Source: CAYWIT01 sp964458415 (GTDB lineage Bacteria; Pseudomonadota; Alphaproteobacteria; Micavibrionales; UBA2020). Taken from it: a stretch of 64,000 nucleotides of DNA. The stretch spans positions 1 through 64,000 of the forward strand of contig CAYWIT010000013.1 in the NCBI GenBank assembly GCA_964458415.1, written 5' to 3'. The position numbers and the translations under genes were made by a program. The notes under the pieces are model-generated. The model saw nothing but the letters and a program-made list of their open reading frames with translations, did not search any database and was not told where the DNA came from. How positions within the stretch are numbered: position 1 is the stretch's first letter; the number at the start of each line of letters is the position of its first letter. Positions 23,927 to 31,788 of this stretch are shown here, in pieces.

Positions 23927-25852
23927 CTACTTCCCCTTTGGTGAAGGTTTCGGCGGCGATAACGGCGAAAACGGCCTGTCCGGCGCCGGATTGACCGCAG
24001 GAGCTTTTGTATCCGGCGGCTTTTGTCCGGCCTCCCGCAGCCCCCTGAACCGCTCCCTGTTCTTTTTTGTCGTGTTGCTCTCCGTCATCAACGACTTCAC
24101 TTCAGGCGTGACCTGTCGAATGCGTTGTTTCAGCAGATTCCAGCCCTCCTTGGTGAAGCCCCAGGACCCCTCCGGATCTTCACGGTTGCGCACGGATGAA
24201 TCGAGCGCCATAAAGCGTTTGCGCAGCACCTCCATCTCCTGCGGCGCGGCGGCATGAGCAAAGGCTTTATTGAACAGCATCTTGTTGAAACCAAGATGAC
24301 TGAAGGCATGTTCGTTAACAGCCATCAGGGCTTCTTCCGTCAGCTCTCCGCCGCGGTATTCCTCGCTCAGCCAGATATTATGGTTGCCGTGTTTCGGGTC
24401 CGTGCGCAGATGCGCAACACCGATAATTTTTCCCGGCTGCGTTTTTGATTCAATCTTCCACAGCCATTCATCCTTCGGCTCGGGCTGGAAAATGACGCGC
24501 TTGAGAACTTCCCGGGCGACGCTCTCGCTTTCTTTTGCAAAGAAGGGGCGCGTCAGGTATTTGACGATTTCCCATTCAGGAATAAAGCTTTTAATCAGGT
24601 CGATATCCTCAAGCTCCAGCGGCTTGAGCCAGAGGTTCTCCGTTTCCAGTTCATTCGGACCGACGATTTCAATACGGTACCAGTTGCGCTTTCCCACCTT
24701 GAGCGTATCGTTGGTCTTGATGAAAACGATATCGTCCGGTGCCAGCAGTTTACCGCCGTTCAACTCGACCCCGCCCTGTTTGATCAACCTGCGCGTATCC
24801 GCCTTGCTCTTGTCCGGACGCGTCAGCTTGACCAGATCCAGCACACTGATCTCCGACCGATCGACCGGCAGGACCGGAATATCATCCGGCACGAGCCCCT
24901 TGGAAATCGTATTTTCAAACCACTCCCGCTCCCATACCGCAATTTCATGGCCATGATAGCGTCCGACAAGCGCATAGGCGAGCTTGATCTTGGCTTCACG
25001 CGGGCGCTTTTCTATTTCCCCGCTCATGCGTTCGATTTCGTCCAGCGGCACATCGGTGTAGATACGAAAGTACTCGGAAATCAGATGATCGGGGATGCTC
25101 ATCACCCGCCCGAACTTGTCACGGGGGCTGTGACCAAGGCCGATAAAATTGCCCAGACTTTTCGACTGTTTCGCCTTTCCGTCAATACCGGGTGTAATTT
25201 TTGTGGTAATAATCGTCTGCGGTGCCTGCCCCGTTTTTTCCTGAAAAAAGCGCCCCATCATTTCGTTAAAGAGTTGGTCGGAACCAATGATTGTCAGATC
25301 GGATTTTACGGCGACGGAATCATACCCCTGCAGCACGGGATAAAGCATCTCGTGCATATAGATGTCCTTGTCCTCGTCGATCCGTTTCTGGAACATGTCG
25401 CGCGAAATCAGCCGCGCATGCGTGACCATCGACAGCAGGTTCATCAATTCCTGCGCCGTCATCTTGTCAAACCATTCCGAATTCCGGCGAACCTCGATCA
25501 GCGCCGGATCATCAAAACGGAGCACCATCCGCGCCTGCTGGATAAAGGCCTCCGCATTTTTCTCGATTTCATCACGGGGAATAACCGGTCGCTGATCGTT
25601 CCGGCCGGTCGGATCCCCGATCCGCGTTGTAAAGTCCCCGATCAGAAAGATAACCTTATGCCCCAGATTCTGCAGATAGCGCATCAGCCAGAGGTTAACG
25701 GCATGCCCCGTATGCAGTAATGGCGCGGTGACATCGACACCGTATTTAATGCGCATCTTTTTACCGCTCCGCAGTTTTTTGCGAAACTCTTCTTGCGAAA
25801 AAAAGCTTTCCGTCGTCCGTTCAAAATGCTTGATGATGGTTTCCGCGCTCAT
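23927..25852 (-). CDS. tyrS: Tyrosyl-tRNA synthetase fused to a GNAT-like domain
   Basis: 641 residues, far longer than the usual ~400-420. Class I catalytic core with HIGH as HTGH (47-50), YPVLQGYDSVAVKSDLTIIG around 171-190, and KMSKS as KQSKS (228-232); S4 RNA-binding domain about 337-385. A RimJ-like GNAT domain follows at about 405-575 (LKPLELEDIDLIKSFIPEWE, GVAHLRTDPKHGNHNIWLSE, SWGFTKEGWNLL) and ends in a Pro/Lys-rich tail. The GNAT CoA loop (EYRGGELTEEA) departs from the canonical R/QxxGxG/A. The frame is open throughout, so the fusion is real in this sequence. Confidence 0.9.
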   Translation of the reverse strand: MSAETIIKHFERTTESFFSQEEFRKKLRSGKKMRIKYGVDVTAPLLHTGHAVNLWLMRYLQNLGHKVIFLIGDFTTRIGDPTGRNDQRPVIPRDEIEKNAEAFIQQARMVLRFDDPALIEVRRNSEWFDKMTAQELMNLLSMVTHARLISRDMFQKRIDEDKDIYMHEMLYPVLQGYDSVAVKSDLTIIGSDQLFNEMMGRFFQEKTGQAPQTIITTKITPGIDGKAKQSKSLGNFIGLGHSPRDKFGRVMSIPDHLISEYFRIYTDVPLDEIERMSGEIEKRPREAKIKLAYALVGRYHGHEIAVWEREWFENTISKGLVPDDIPVLPVDRSEISVLDLVKLTRPDKSKADTRRLIKQGGVELNGGKLLAPDDIVFIKTNDTLKVGKRNWYRIEIVGPNELETENLWLKPLELEDIDLIKSFIPEWEIVKYLTRPFFAKESESVAREVLKRVIFQPEPKDEWLWKIESKTQPGKIIGVAHLRTDPKHGNHNIWLSEEYRGGELTEEALMAVNEHAFSHLGFNKMLFNKAFAHAAAPQEMEVLRKRFMALDSSVRNREDPEGSWGFTKEGWNLLKQRIRQVTPEVKSLMTESNTTKKNRERFRGLREAGQKPPDTKAPAVNPAPDRPFSPLSPPKPSPKGK

Positions 25853-25908
25853 GATAAGATAATTCTATCATAAAGTAATAATATATCAATAATTTATGCA
25901 TAATAACT

Positions 25909-25936
25909 TTGACAGAAACAAGAAATTTGCTACATT
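25909..25936 (+). promoter_or_regulatory. Sigma-70-like promoter for the alpha/beta hydrolase gene
   Basis: TTGACA at 25909-25914 and TACATT at 25931-25936 with a 16-nt spacer, placing the start of transcription near 25943 and ahead of the AAGGTGA ribosome site at 25956. It lies in the AT-rich divergent space between tyrS and the hydrolase gene. Confidence 0.55.
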
Positions 25937-25966
25937 ATGCGAAATCTAAGGGCGCAAGGTGAAACC

Positions 25967-26980
25967 ATGGCTAAACTCTGGCAAAGAAGCCGCACAGCGG
26001 AGGGCGTCTCGCAGTTAAGCGAGATTGATCTTGCACGGCTGCGCATTACAGCGCCTGCCGTCATCTCCCTGACCGGCTTCTCCACATCGGATAACGAGCC
26101 CGGGCTTATCGCTGGTGCAATCAAGCGCATAGAGGAACTACTGGGAACACAGCAAAAAAAAGAGGTTCCAACAGAAATCTACGCCTGGTCACATAGCGGA
26201 TTGAGAAACATCTTCAATCTGGCCGCCTATAATCTTCATCCACAGCACCATGCCTCCCAAGCAGGCTATAAACTGGCATCTGGCGTTATCATGCCGCTGG
26301 CGATGACGATCACCGGCGCCCCCCTGCCCGTAGAAGAGGCAAAACGGAACCTGCGTCACATTACCTTCTTCGGGTACAGTGCCGGAACAATTCTGGCACA
26401 GGAATGTTTTAATGCCGCATTCGAGATGATGCAGAAAACAGGCTATCAAAAGAAAGAGGCCCGTGAAATCCTGCATGAGGTCGTGCTGGTTTCTGCCGGC
26501 AATATTTCCCGTCCCAGTCAGGAGAAAAACCGCTTTACGACGCTCTATCTCGTGGCCAGCAATGATAAAATCATCCGCGCCAAAAACCGCATCTGGCGCC
26601 CTCTCCGGACGCTCTTTGCCCGCTATGCCCGCAACCTGACAATCAAGCCGCTGTCTGAAACCAGCCTGTTCATCTCGGCCACCGTCAAGAAAGACTCCTG
26701 GGAATGGCGAACCCATGAAGGAAAAACGTGGCGGCAAAAAATCATTCCCATGATTCCCTCATGGACCATGATCAAGAGCTATCATGAACTGCCGCACTAC
26801 GTCACCCATGATGAAAACCTGAGCCAGTTCGCCAAAATTGCCAGCTATGCGATTACCAACGCCGCTACACGCACCGGGAGAATGACGCCATTAGAGCTGA
26901 TCGCGCCACCGTCAACCGTTCCAGCACCGGAAGCAGATACCTATAAAGCCCGCATTCTCCGGGCAACCATCAAGGCCTGA
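25967..26980 (+). CDS. Alpha/beta-hydrolase-like protein of unknown function
   Basis: 337 residues. ITFFGYSAGTILAQECFNAA gives a GxSxG nucleophile elbow (GYSAG) after a beta strand, and TTLYLVASNDKII looks like the acid-residue strand of the alpha/beta-hydrolase fold; SYHELPHYVTHDENL near the end could supply the His. No signal peptide. ATG 25967 follows AAGGTGA. Divergent from tyrS, with its own promoter. Substrate unknown. Confidence 0.72.
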   Translation: MAKLWQRSRTAEGVSQLSEIDLARLRITAPAVISLTGFSTSDNEPGLIAGAIKRIEELLGTQQKKEVPTEIYAWSHSGLRNIFNLAAYNLHPQHHASQAGYKLASGVIMPLAMTITGAPLPVEEAKRNLRHITFFGYSAGTILAQECFNAAFEMMQKTGYQKKEAREILHEVVLVSAGNISRPSQEKNRFTTLYLVASNDKIIRAKNRIWRPLRTLFARYARNLTIKPLSETSLFISATVKKDSWEWRTHEGKTWRQKIIPMIPSWTMIKSYHELPHYVTHDENLSQFAKIASYAITNAATRTGRMTPLELIAPPSTVPAPEADTYKARILRATIKA

Positions 26981-26990
26981 ATCCGCATTT

Positions 26991-27380
26991 TCAGGCAGCC
27001 AGCGCCGTCGCCACACGCTGCGTTATTTCTTCCAGTGAAAAAGGCTTGCTGATAACCTCATGCGCGAGGCAATCGAGATTATGCGCGCGCTGCCGTTGAT
27101 TGGCGTAGCCGGACATCATCAGGATTTTCATGTCCGGATAATCCTTGGCTGCCTTCAATGCCAGCGCGATGCCATCAAGATCCGGCATGACGATATCGGT
27201 GAGCAATAAATCATATTTCTTTTTTGTCAGCGCTTCCAGCGCGGCAATCCCGCCCGGCACAGCCGTCACGGCATACCCGGCATAATTCAGAGCCCGCTCG
27301 ACAAACTGGCGGACAGAATCCTCATCATCCGCCACCAGAACCCACCGCGTATCTTCCTGTGCCTCATCAGTTGCCGTCAT
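26991..27380 (-). CDS. Single-domain response regulator, CpdR-like
   Basis: 129 residues, receiver domain only: acidic pair VLVADDEDSVR, phosphoacceptor Asp in LLLTDIVMPDLDG, Thr/Ser as MMSGYAN, Lys in VISKPFSLEEI. In alphaproteobacteria CpdR gates ClpXP destruction of CtrA and others during the cell cycle, and is typically encoded next to ftsE with an MJ0042 protein, as here. No output domain. Assignment to CpdR rests on resemblance and context. Confidence 0.83.
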   Translation of the reverse strand: MTATDEAQEDTRWVLVADDEDSVRQFVERALNYAGYAVTAVPGGIAALEALTKKKYDLLLTDIVMPDLDGIALALKAAKDYPDMKILMMSGYANQRQRAHNLDCLAHEVISKPFSLEEITQRVATALAA

Positions 27381-27400
27381 GCCTGTATCTCTCCTTGTCT

Positions 27401-28141
27401 TCAGGGCCCTGTCACGCGCAAACGCGCTGTTTTTGCTTCCTTCGGAATATCCTCCAGCTCAAGCACAACGGGCAATGTCTCCCCGGGATTTACCTCCGCC
27501 TGCGGCGCATCGAAACGCCATGTCCTGATAATTTCTCCGGCATTCTCGACCGTTGCTTCCAGCTTCGGATAATGAAGAGCACGCTCCGAAACGTTTGTCA
27601 GGCTTGCCTGAATGGAGAAACTCTTTTTCTCGCCGGAAATGCTTTGAACCGCCTTCATTTCAGACAACCGCAGGCCTTCACCGGGAGCCTGCACAGGAAC
27701 CCCTATCAAACCATAAAATGTCGCCATAGGCGGCCACAGGCGCACCAATGATGTTTTGGCAAGAAGCAAAGGCCCCAGAGTCAGGAACAGCAGCAATAAA
27801 AAGACAGAGCCGCCAAAAGCACCGGCGCTCATCCCGAGCGGACGATGCGTCATGACAACCGGCTGGAATCCTTGCGGTATCGGCTTGACAGCTTCGGGAA
27901 TACCGGACGACTCTTCTTTCAACAGACTGGAAAAACTTTTCTCTGCCTTGTCTTCTTTACGCAGCTCCTGAAAATCGACATCCATCGCAGGATAGTCCGG
28001 AATAGTCAGCTCATCGCTTTCCCCCGGCGGCTGGTGCCAGATATTTCCGCAAGACGTGCAACGGACCCTGCGCCCCTGCTCTCCGAGCAGGGCGGGGTCC
28101 AGCCTGTATTGCGTCTGGCATTGCGGACAATTGAGCAGCAT
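27401..28141 (-). CDS. MJ0042 zinc-ribbon / DUF3426 protein
   Basis: 246 residues. Starts MLLNCPQCQTQYRLD and VRCTSCGNIWHQP, two CxxC knuckles of the MJ0042 zinc ribbon. A membrane helix (GSVFLLLLFLTLGPLLL) is followed by a periplasmic DUF3426-type beta domain (IQASLTNVSERALHYPKLEA, FDAPQAEVNPGETLPVVLEL). Function unknown; its position between a CpdR-like gene and divergent ftsEX is conserved in alphaproteobacteria. Confidence 0.84.
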   Translation of the reverse strand: MLLNCPQCQTQYRLDPALLGEQGRRVRCTSCGNIWHQPPGESDELTIPDYPAMDVDFQELRKEDKAEKSFSSLLKEESSGIPEAVKPIPQGFQPVVMTHRPLGMSAGAFGGSVFLLLLFLTLGPLLLAKTSLVRLWPPMATFYGLIGVPVQAPGEGLRLSEMKAVQSISGEKKSFSIQASLTNVSERALHYPKLEATVENAGEIIRTWRFDAPQAEVNPGETLPVVLELEDIPKEAKTARLRVTGP

Positions 28142-28267
28142 ACGTGTGAAAAGCCTTTCTGTTCTGTAAAAGAAAGCCGCAAATAAATTGTGGCATCCTT
28201 ACCCGAATAAGGATAGCATGTTGTCAATCAAATTTTGAGGATTTTTGTCAAAAGGAATGGGCAAGCG

Positions 28268-28957
28268 GTGACTTTGGTCAGGTTTTCCAATGTCGGACTA
28301 CGTTATAGCACGGGCCCCGAAGTCCTGCATGACATAACATTTGACCTCGAGCCCGGCTCATTCCACTTTCTGACCGGTCATAGTGGCGCGGGAAAAACCT
28401 CCCTGCTCAAACTCCTCTATATCGGCCAAAAACAAACCCGCGGCATCATCACCATGTTCGGACGGGATCTTGCCACCATCCCCCGCAAGCATATGCCGGA
28501 AATCCGCCGGCAGATCGGCGTTGTTTTCCAGGACTTCCGCCTGCTCGACCATCTTCCCGCTTTCGACAATGTAGCCCTGCCGCTGCGTACGGCCGGCCAC
28601 AACGAAAAAGACATCAAGAGGAACGTCACTGAATTGCTGGAATGGGTCGGCCTTGGCGAAAAGATGCATGCCCGGCCGCCCACGCTTTCCGGGGGAGAAC
28701 AGCAGCGCATCGCCATTGCCCGCGCTGTCATCAACCGTCCGCGCCTTCTGGTTGCCGATGAACCTACCGGCAACATCGATGACGAGATCGGCACCAAAAT
28801 CCTTTATCTGCTCGAAGAGCTCAACAGACATGGTACGACCGTCGTTGTTGCCACCCATGATGAAAGCATTGTTCGCAAGTTCAAGCATCCCCAATTGCGG
28901 CTTGAAAACGGAACCCTGACCCAGCTTCCCCACCATAATCCGGCCAAGGCAGCCTGA
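28268..28957 (+). CDS. ftsE: Cell-division ATP-binding protein FtsE
   Basis: About 229 residues. Complete ABC ATPase: Walker A TGHSGAGKTSLL, Q-loop VFQDFRLLDHL, signature LSGGEQQRIAIARAV, Walker B LLVADEPTGNID, switch His in VATHDES. With FtsX it couples ATP hydrolysis to activation of cell-wall hydrolases at the septum. Start taken as GTG 28268 after AAAAGGA; the frame is open to 28235. FtsX begins 5 nt downstream. Confidence 0.94.
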   Translation: MTLVRFSNVGLRYSTGPEVLHDITFDLEPGSFHFLTGHSGAGKTSLLKLLYIGQKQTRGIITMFGRDLATIPRKHMPEIRRQIGVVFQDFRLLDHLPAFDNVALPLRTAGHNEKDIKRNVTELLEWVGLGEKMHARPPTLSGGEQQRIAIARAVINRPRLLVADEPTGNIDDEIGTKILYLLEELNRHGTTVVVATHDESIVRKFKHPQLRLENGTLTQLPHHNPAKAA

Positions 28958-28962
28958 CCGCC

Positions 28963-29889
28963 ATGCACAAAAAAAAGCTTTTTCACAAACGCCAATATGA
29001 TATCGCCGTCGATGAAGGGGCCGGCGCCTATCTCATTACCTGGGTCACGGGACTTATGGTTTTCTTTGCAACGCTGGCGCTTTCTGTCCATTTCGGCTTG
29101 TCCACAATGATGCAATCGTGGGTAACGGGGCTTTCCGGCAGCCTGACGGTGGAAATCAGCCCCGTCACCACGCCGGGCGCAAACGAAAAAGCACAGGAAC
29201 AACAAGCTGTTTCCCTCGGGCAAAAAGCGGAACAAGTCCTGAAACTCGCCCGCCAGAACCCGGCGGTCAGCGAAGCCCGCCTGCTTGGACAAGATGAAAT
29301 CCGCGAGTTGATCCGCCCCTGGCTCGGCGAAAAGTTTTCCGATGATATCCCCCTGCCCGCACTGGTGGATATCAAGCTTGTGCCGCAAGCCGATATCACC
29401 AAGCTGCAATCCGCGATTATAACCCTGCTCCCCGAAGCGACGATTGACACACACACAGACACCCTTGATGATGTGCAGACGCTGGTCAATACCATCCGGA
29501 CCTTTGTTCTGCTGCTTACCGGCGTCATCGTAACGCTTGCCATCATCGCCATTTCCGGCATCGTGCGCTCCAAGTTTTCGATACACAAAAAAGAGGTCGA
29601 AACCCTCCACCTGATCGGCGCCAGTGACGAATACATCGCCAGCCAGTTTCGCCAGCACACGCTCGGCGGCACACTTAAAGGTGCCCTGATCGGCGTCAGC
29701 GCCACACTCCTGACACTGCTGGTGATCGGATATGTCACCCGTACCGTTGATACGGCGATTTTTCCGCAGTTGCGCCTGCTGCCCCTGCAATGGTCATTGT
29801 TGATTGTTATGCCGCTCCTGTCCGGCCTCTTCATTGCCCATCTCACGGCGCAGGCCGCCGTCATGAAAGAGCTGGAGAAACTCCCCTGA
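28963..29889 (+). CDS. ftsX: Cell-division protein FtsX
   Basis: 308 residues. Cytoplasmic N-tail, first helix (ITWVTGLMVFFATLALSVHF), a periplasmic loop of ~125 residues that would contact hydrolase activators, then three helices at the end (TFVLLLTGVIVTLAIIAI, GVSATLLTLLVIGYV, WSLLIVMPLLSGLFIAH). KKEVETLHLIGASDEYIASQ is the conserved coupling segment between helices 2 and 3. Partner of FtsE. Confidence 0.93.
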   Translation: MHKKKLFHKRQYDIAVDEGAGAYLITWVTGLMVFFATLALSVHFGLSTMMQSWVTGLSGSLTVEISPVTTPGANEKAQEQQAVSLGQKAEQVLKLARQNPAVSEARLLGQDEIRELIRPWLGEKFSDDIPLPALVDIKLVPQADITKLQSAIITLLPEATIDTHTDTLDDVQTLVNTIRTFVLLLTGVIVTLAIIAISGIVRSKFSIHKKEVETLHLIGASDEYIASQFRQHTLGGTLKGALIGVSATLLTLLVIGYVTRTVDTAIFPQLRLLPLQWSLLIVMPLLSGLFIAHLTAQAAVMKELEKLP

Positions 29890-30518
29890 GGTCGCTGCCC
29901 TCCATACCGGCCGGACTTAAAACCAGAACGGCACTTATCTGGATTTCAGCCCTGCTCCTGCTTGCGCTGTGGCTGGGAGGATTGAGCTGGTTCACACGCA
30001 GCATTTCCGCGACCCGTCCCGACATTGCTACCCCCAAGGCGCAAGCCATTATTGTCCTGACCGGCGGCAGCAACCGCCTGCAAACGGGCTTTGACCTGTT
30101 CGAACGCGGCCTTGGACAAAAGATTTTTATCTCCGGCGTCTACCATGGCGTCGAGGTACGCGAACTCCTCAATCTCTGGAAGGAGGAAGATCATAAAGGC
30201 ATCGACTGCTGCGTTATTCTGGGCTTCGAGGCAGACAGCACGATCGGCAACGCCCGTGAAAGTGCGGCTTGGCTGAAAAAAGAGGGCTATACAACTTTTT
30301 ATCTGGTCACGGCAAACTATCATATCAACCGCGCCCTGCTTGAATTCAAAATCTTCGCTCCCGACACGACGATTATCCCCTACCCCGTGATTCCCGAGGA
30401 GCTTGATATGGACAACTGGTGGCGGATCAACCGCTTTCGAAACCTTGTCATCCGCGAATATACCAAGTATCTTGCTTCTCTTGTCCGTTATGCCTTCCTG
30501 CGCCGGAGCTATATATGA
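29886..30518 (+). CDS. YdcF/ElyC-family DUF218 protein
   Basis: About 210 residues. N-terminal membrane helix (LIWISALLLLALWLGGLSWF) then a DUF218 domain: AIIVLTGGSNRLQTGFDLFE, FISGVYHGVEVREL, ILGFEADSTIGNARESAAWL, FYLVTANYHINRALLEF. Family members act in envelope or peptidoglycan precursor homeostasis. Start unresolved: the only ATG (29790) is 100 nt inside ftsX; a CTG at 29886 overlapping the ftsX stop with GGAGAA ahead fits best. Its stop overlaps the plsC start by ATGA. Confidence 0.83.
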   Translation: MRSLPSIPAGLKTRTALIWISALLLLALWLGGLSWFTRSISATRPDIATPKAQAIIVLTGGSNRLQTGFDLFERGLGQKIFISGVYHGVEVRELLNLWKEEDHKGIDCCVILGFEADSTIGNARESAAWLKKEGYTTFYLVTANYHINRALLEFKIFAPDTTIIPYPVIPEELDMDNWWRINRFRNLVIREYTKYLASLVRYAFLRRSYI

Positions 30519-31252
30519 ACGCCATCCGTTCCATCATCTTCAATATCTTCTACATCTTCGGATCGCTTGTTATCAGCCTCCTGATGGTCTGGACCTTTGT
30601 TTTCCCTCCGCGCAAGTGCACGGAATACGTCAGCCTTGTCTACGGCGGATATATCCGCCTGATAGAAAAATACATCATGGGGCTCGAGCTTGAAATCCGC
30701 GGCCTGGAGCACCTCCCTCAGGACAGACCCTATATCATCGCCGCCAAACACCAGTCCGCCTTCGAGACGCTGAAAATTCCTTTCATGAAGGAGTTCCGTT
30801 ACCCCGTCATCGTCCTTAAAAAGGAACTGACCCGCCTGCCGCTCTGGGGGCTTTATCCACAGCGGATGGGGCAAATCGCCATTGACCGCTCGGCGGGCAT
30901 GGAATCGATAAAAGCCATGATTGCCGGCTGCCGCAAGGCCTTGCAGGACGGGCGGAGCATCATCATCTTTCCGCAGGGAACCCGCGTCGCCCCCGATGCC
31001 CAAAAGCCCTACAAATCTGGGCTCGCCCGGATTTACAAAGATCTGAATGTGCCGATCGTCCCGATGGCGCTTAATTCCGGCGTCTATTGGGGACGCAATG
31101 CCTTTTTTAAGAAATCCGGAAAAGTTATCTTCGAATTCCTTCCTGCCATCCCGCCGGGGCTCCCGCCTCTGAAGGTCATGGGCGAAATGGAGACCCGGAT
31201 CGAGGAGGCCAGCGCGCGTCTGGTCGCTGAGGCGCGGCGATCCCTGTCCTGA
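30515..31252 (+). CDS. plsC: 1-acyl-sn-glycerol-3-phosphate acyltransferase
   Basis: 245 residues. N-terminal membrane helix, then acyltransferase motif I AAKHQSAFETLKIPF (HX4E, a variant of HX4D), motif II region LPLWGLYPQRMGQIAIDR, and motif III IIIFPQGTRVAPD; VPIVPMALNSGVYWG follows as motif IV. Makes phosphatidic acid at the inner membrane. ATG at 30515 overlaps the YdcF stop. Ends just before a strong hairpin. Confidence 0.92.
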   Translation: MNAIRSIIFNIFYIFGSLVISLLMVWTFVFPPRKCTEYVSLVYGGYIRLIEKYIMGLELEIRGLEHLPQDRPYIIAAKHQSAFETLKIPFMKEFRYPVIVLKKELTRLPLWGLYPQRMGQIAIDRSAGMESIKAMIAGCRKALQDGRSIIIFPQGTRVAPDAQKPYKSGLARIYKDLNVPIVPMALNSGVYWGRNAFFKKSGKVIFEFLPAIPPGLPPLKVMGEMETRIEEASARLVAEARRSLS

Positions 31253-31255
31253 AAT

Positions 31256-31293
31256 GGAAAAACCGGGAAATGCAATAAATTGCACCCCCGGTT
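31256..31293 (-). terminator. Intrinsic terminator for minus-strand transcription
   Basis: Palindrome AACCGGG...TGCAA-TAAA-TTGCA...CCCGGTT (31261-31293). On the minus strand the stem runs directly into a run of five T, the classic intrinsic-terminator form. On the plus strand the stem is not followed by T, so it mainly stops transcripts coming from the right. Confidence 0.75.
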
Positions 31294-31788
31294 CTCCACG
31301 CGCCGGTCCGCCGGATCAACGGCCCCTGCCGTTTTACGGGCAGGCTTCCGGCTGTTGCAGAGCTCCGGCTTCTTCGGCAGTTGGATAACCAGCATACCTT
31401 TTTAAAAGAAGCGAGAGCCCTGCCGGGATCGGCTTTCGCCGATAGGCAAGCGTCCTGTCGAAAGAGCACAAAGAAGTCCCCGCAAAGCGGCTTCCTCTCA
31501 AATCTCCATCTCCTCCCCTTACTTGCCCTGAATGGTTCAGGCAACCACCCGCCGCCAGCATCTTGACGTTTATCAATCTGCGCCAGACCTTCCGGTCCGG
31601 CATCAAGACCGCATCAATCCCGACGGCGTCCGCTGTGAAGACAAGGGGCATCTCCGATCCGTACAGCAAGGAAAAGTGTTTTACGCTTTTCTTCGCTATG
31701 TCCGGATAAAAACATGGAAATCACGCCCTGACTGTGACGATTGTCAAAAAATAAAGATTTTTACCGTCAACCCCCGGACAATAATCTC
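31294..31788. other. Gene-poor stretch between plsC and the invasin locus
   Basis: About 495 nt. It includes the low-confidence minus-strand frame 31334-31651, a hairpin CCTGCC...GGGCAGG near 31328-31346, and an imperfect hairpin AAGGAAAAGTG...CGCTTTTCTT at about 31667-31692. TTGACG and TTGACA boxes occur on the minus strand at about 31770 and 31750, without convincing -10 partners. No known RNA family recognised. Confidence 0.45.
31334..31651 (-). CDS. Possible small protein of unknown function
   Basis: An open frame of about 105 codons ending 40 nt before a minus-strand terminator. The C-terminal half has protein-like composition (TLAYRRKPIPAGLSLLLKRY, AGYPTAEEAGALQQPEACP) but no family is recognised and the ribosome-binding site is poor. 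Could equally be part of a non-coding transcript or the untranslated end of the invasin operon. Confidence 0.3.
   Translation of the reverse strand: MPLVFTADAVGIDAVLMPDRKVWRRLINVKMLAAGGCLNHSGQVRGGDGDLRGSRFAGTSLCSFDRTLAYRRKPIPAGLSLLLKRYAGYPTAEEAGALQQPEACP

Noticed and set aside
31294..31788. RNase P RNA, 6S, tmRNA or SRP RNA in the gap before the invasin locus
   Set aside because: I looked for their conserved cores (for example GAGGAAAGTCC of RNase P, GGAAGCAGC of SRP RNA) on both strands and found none.
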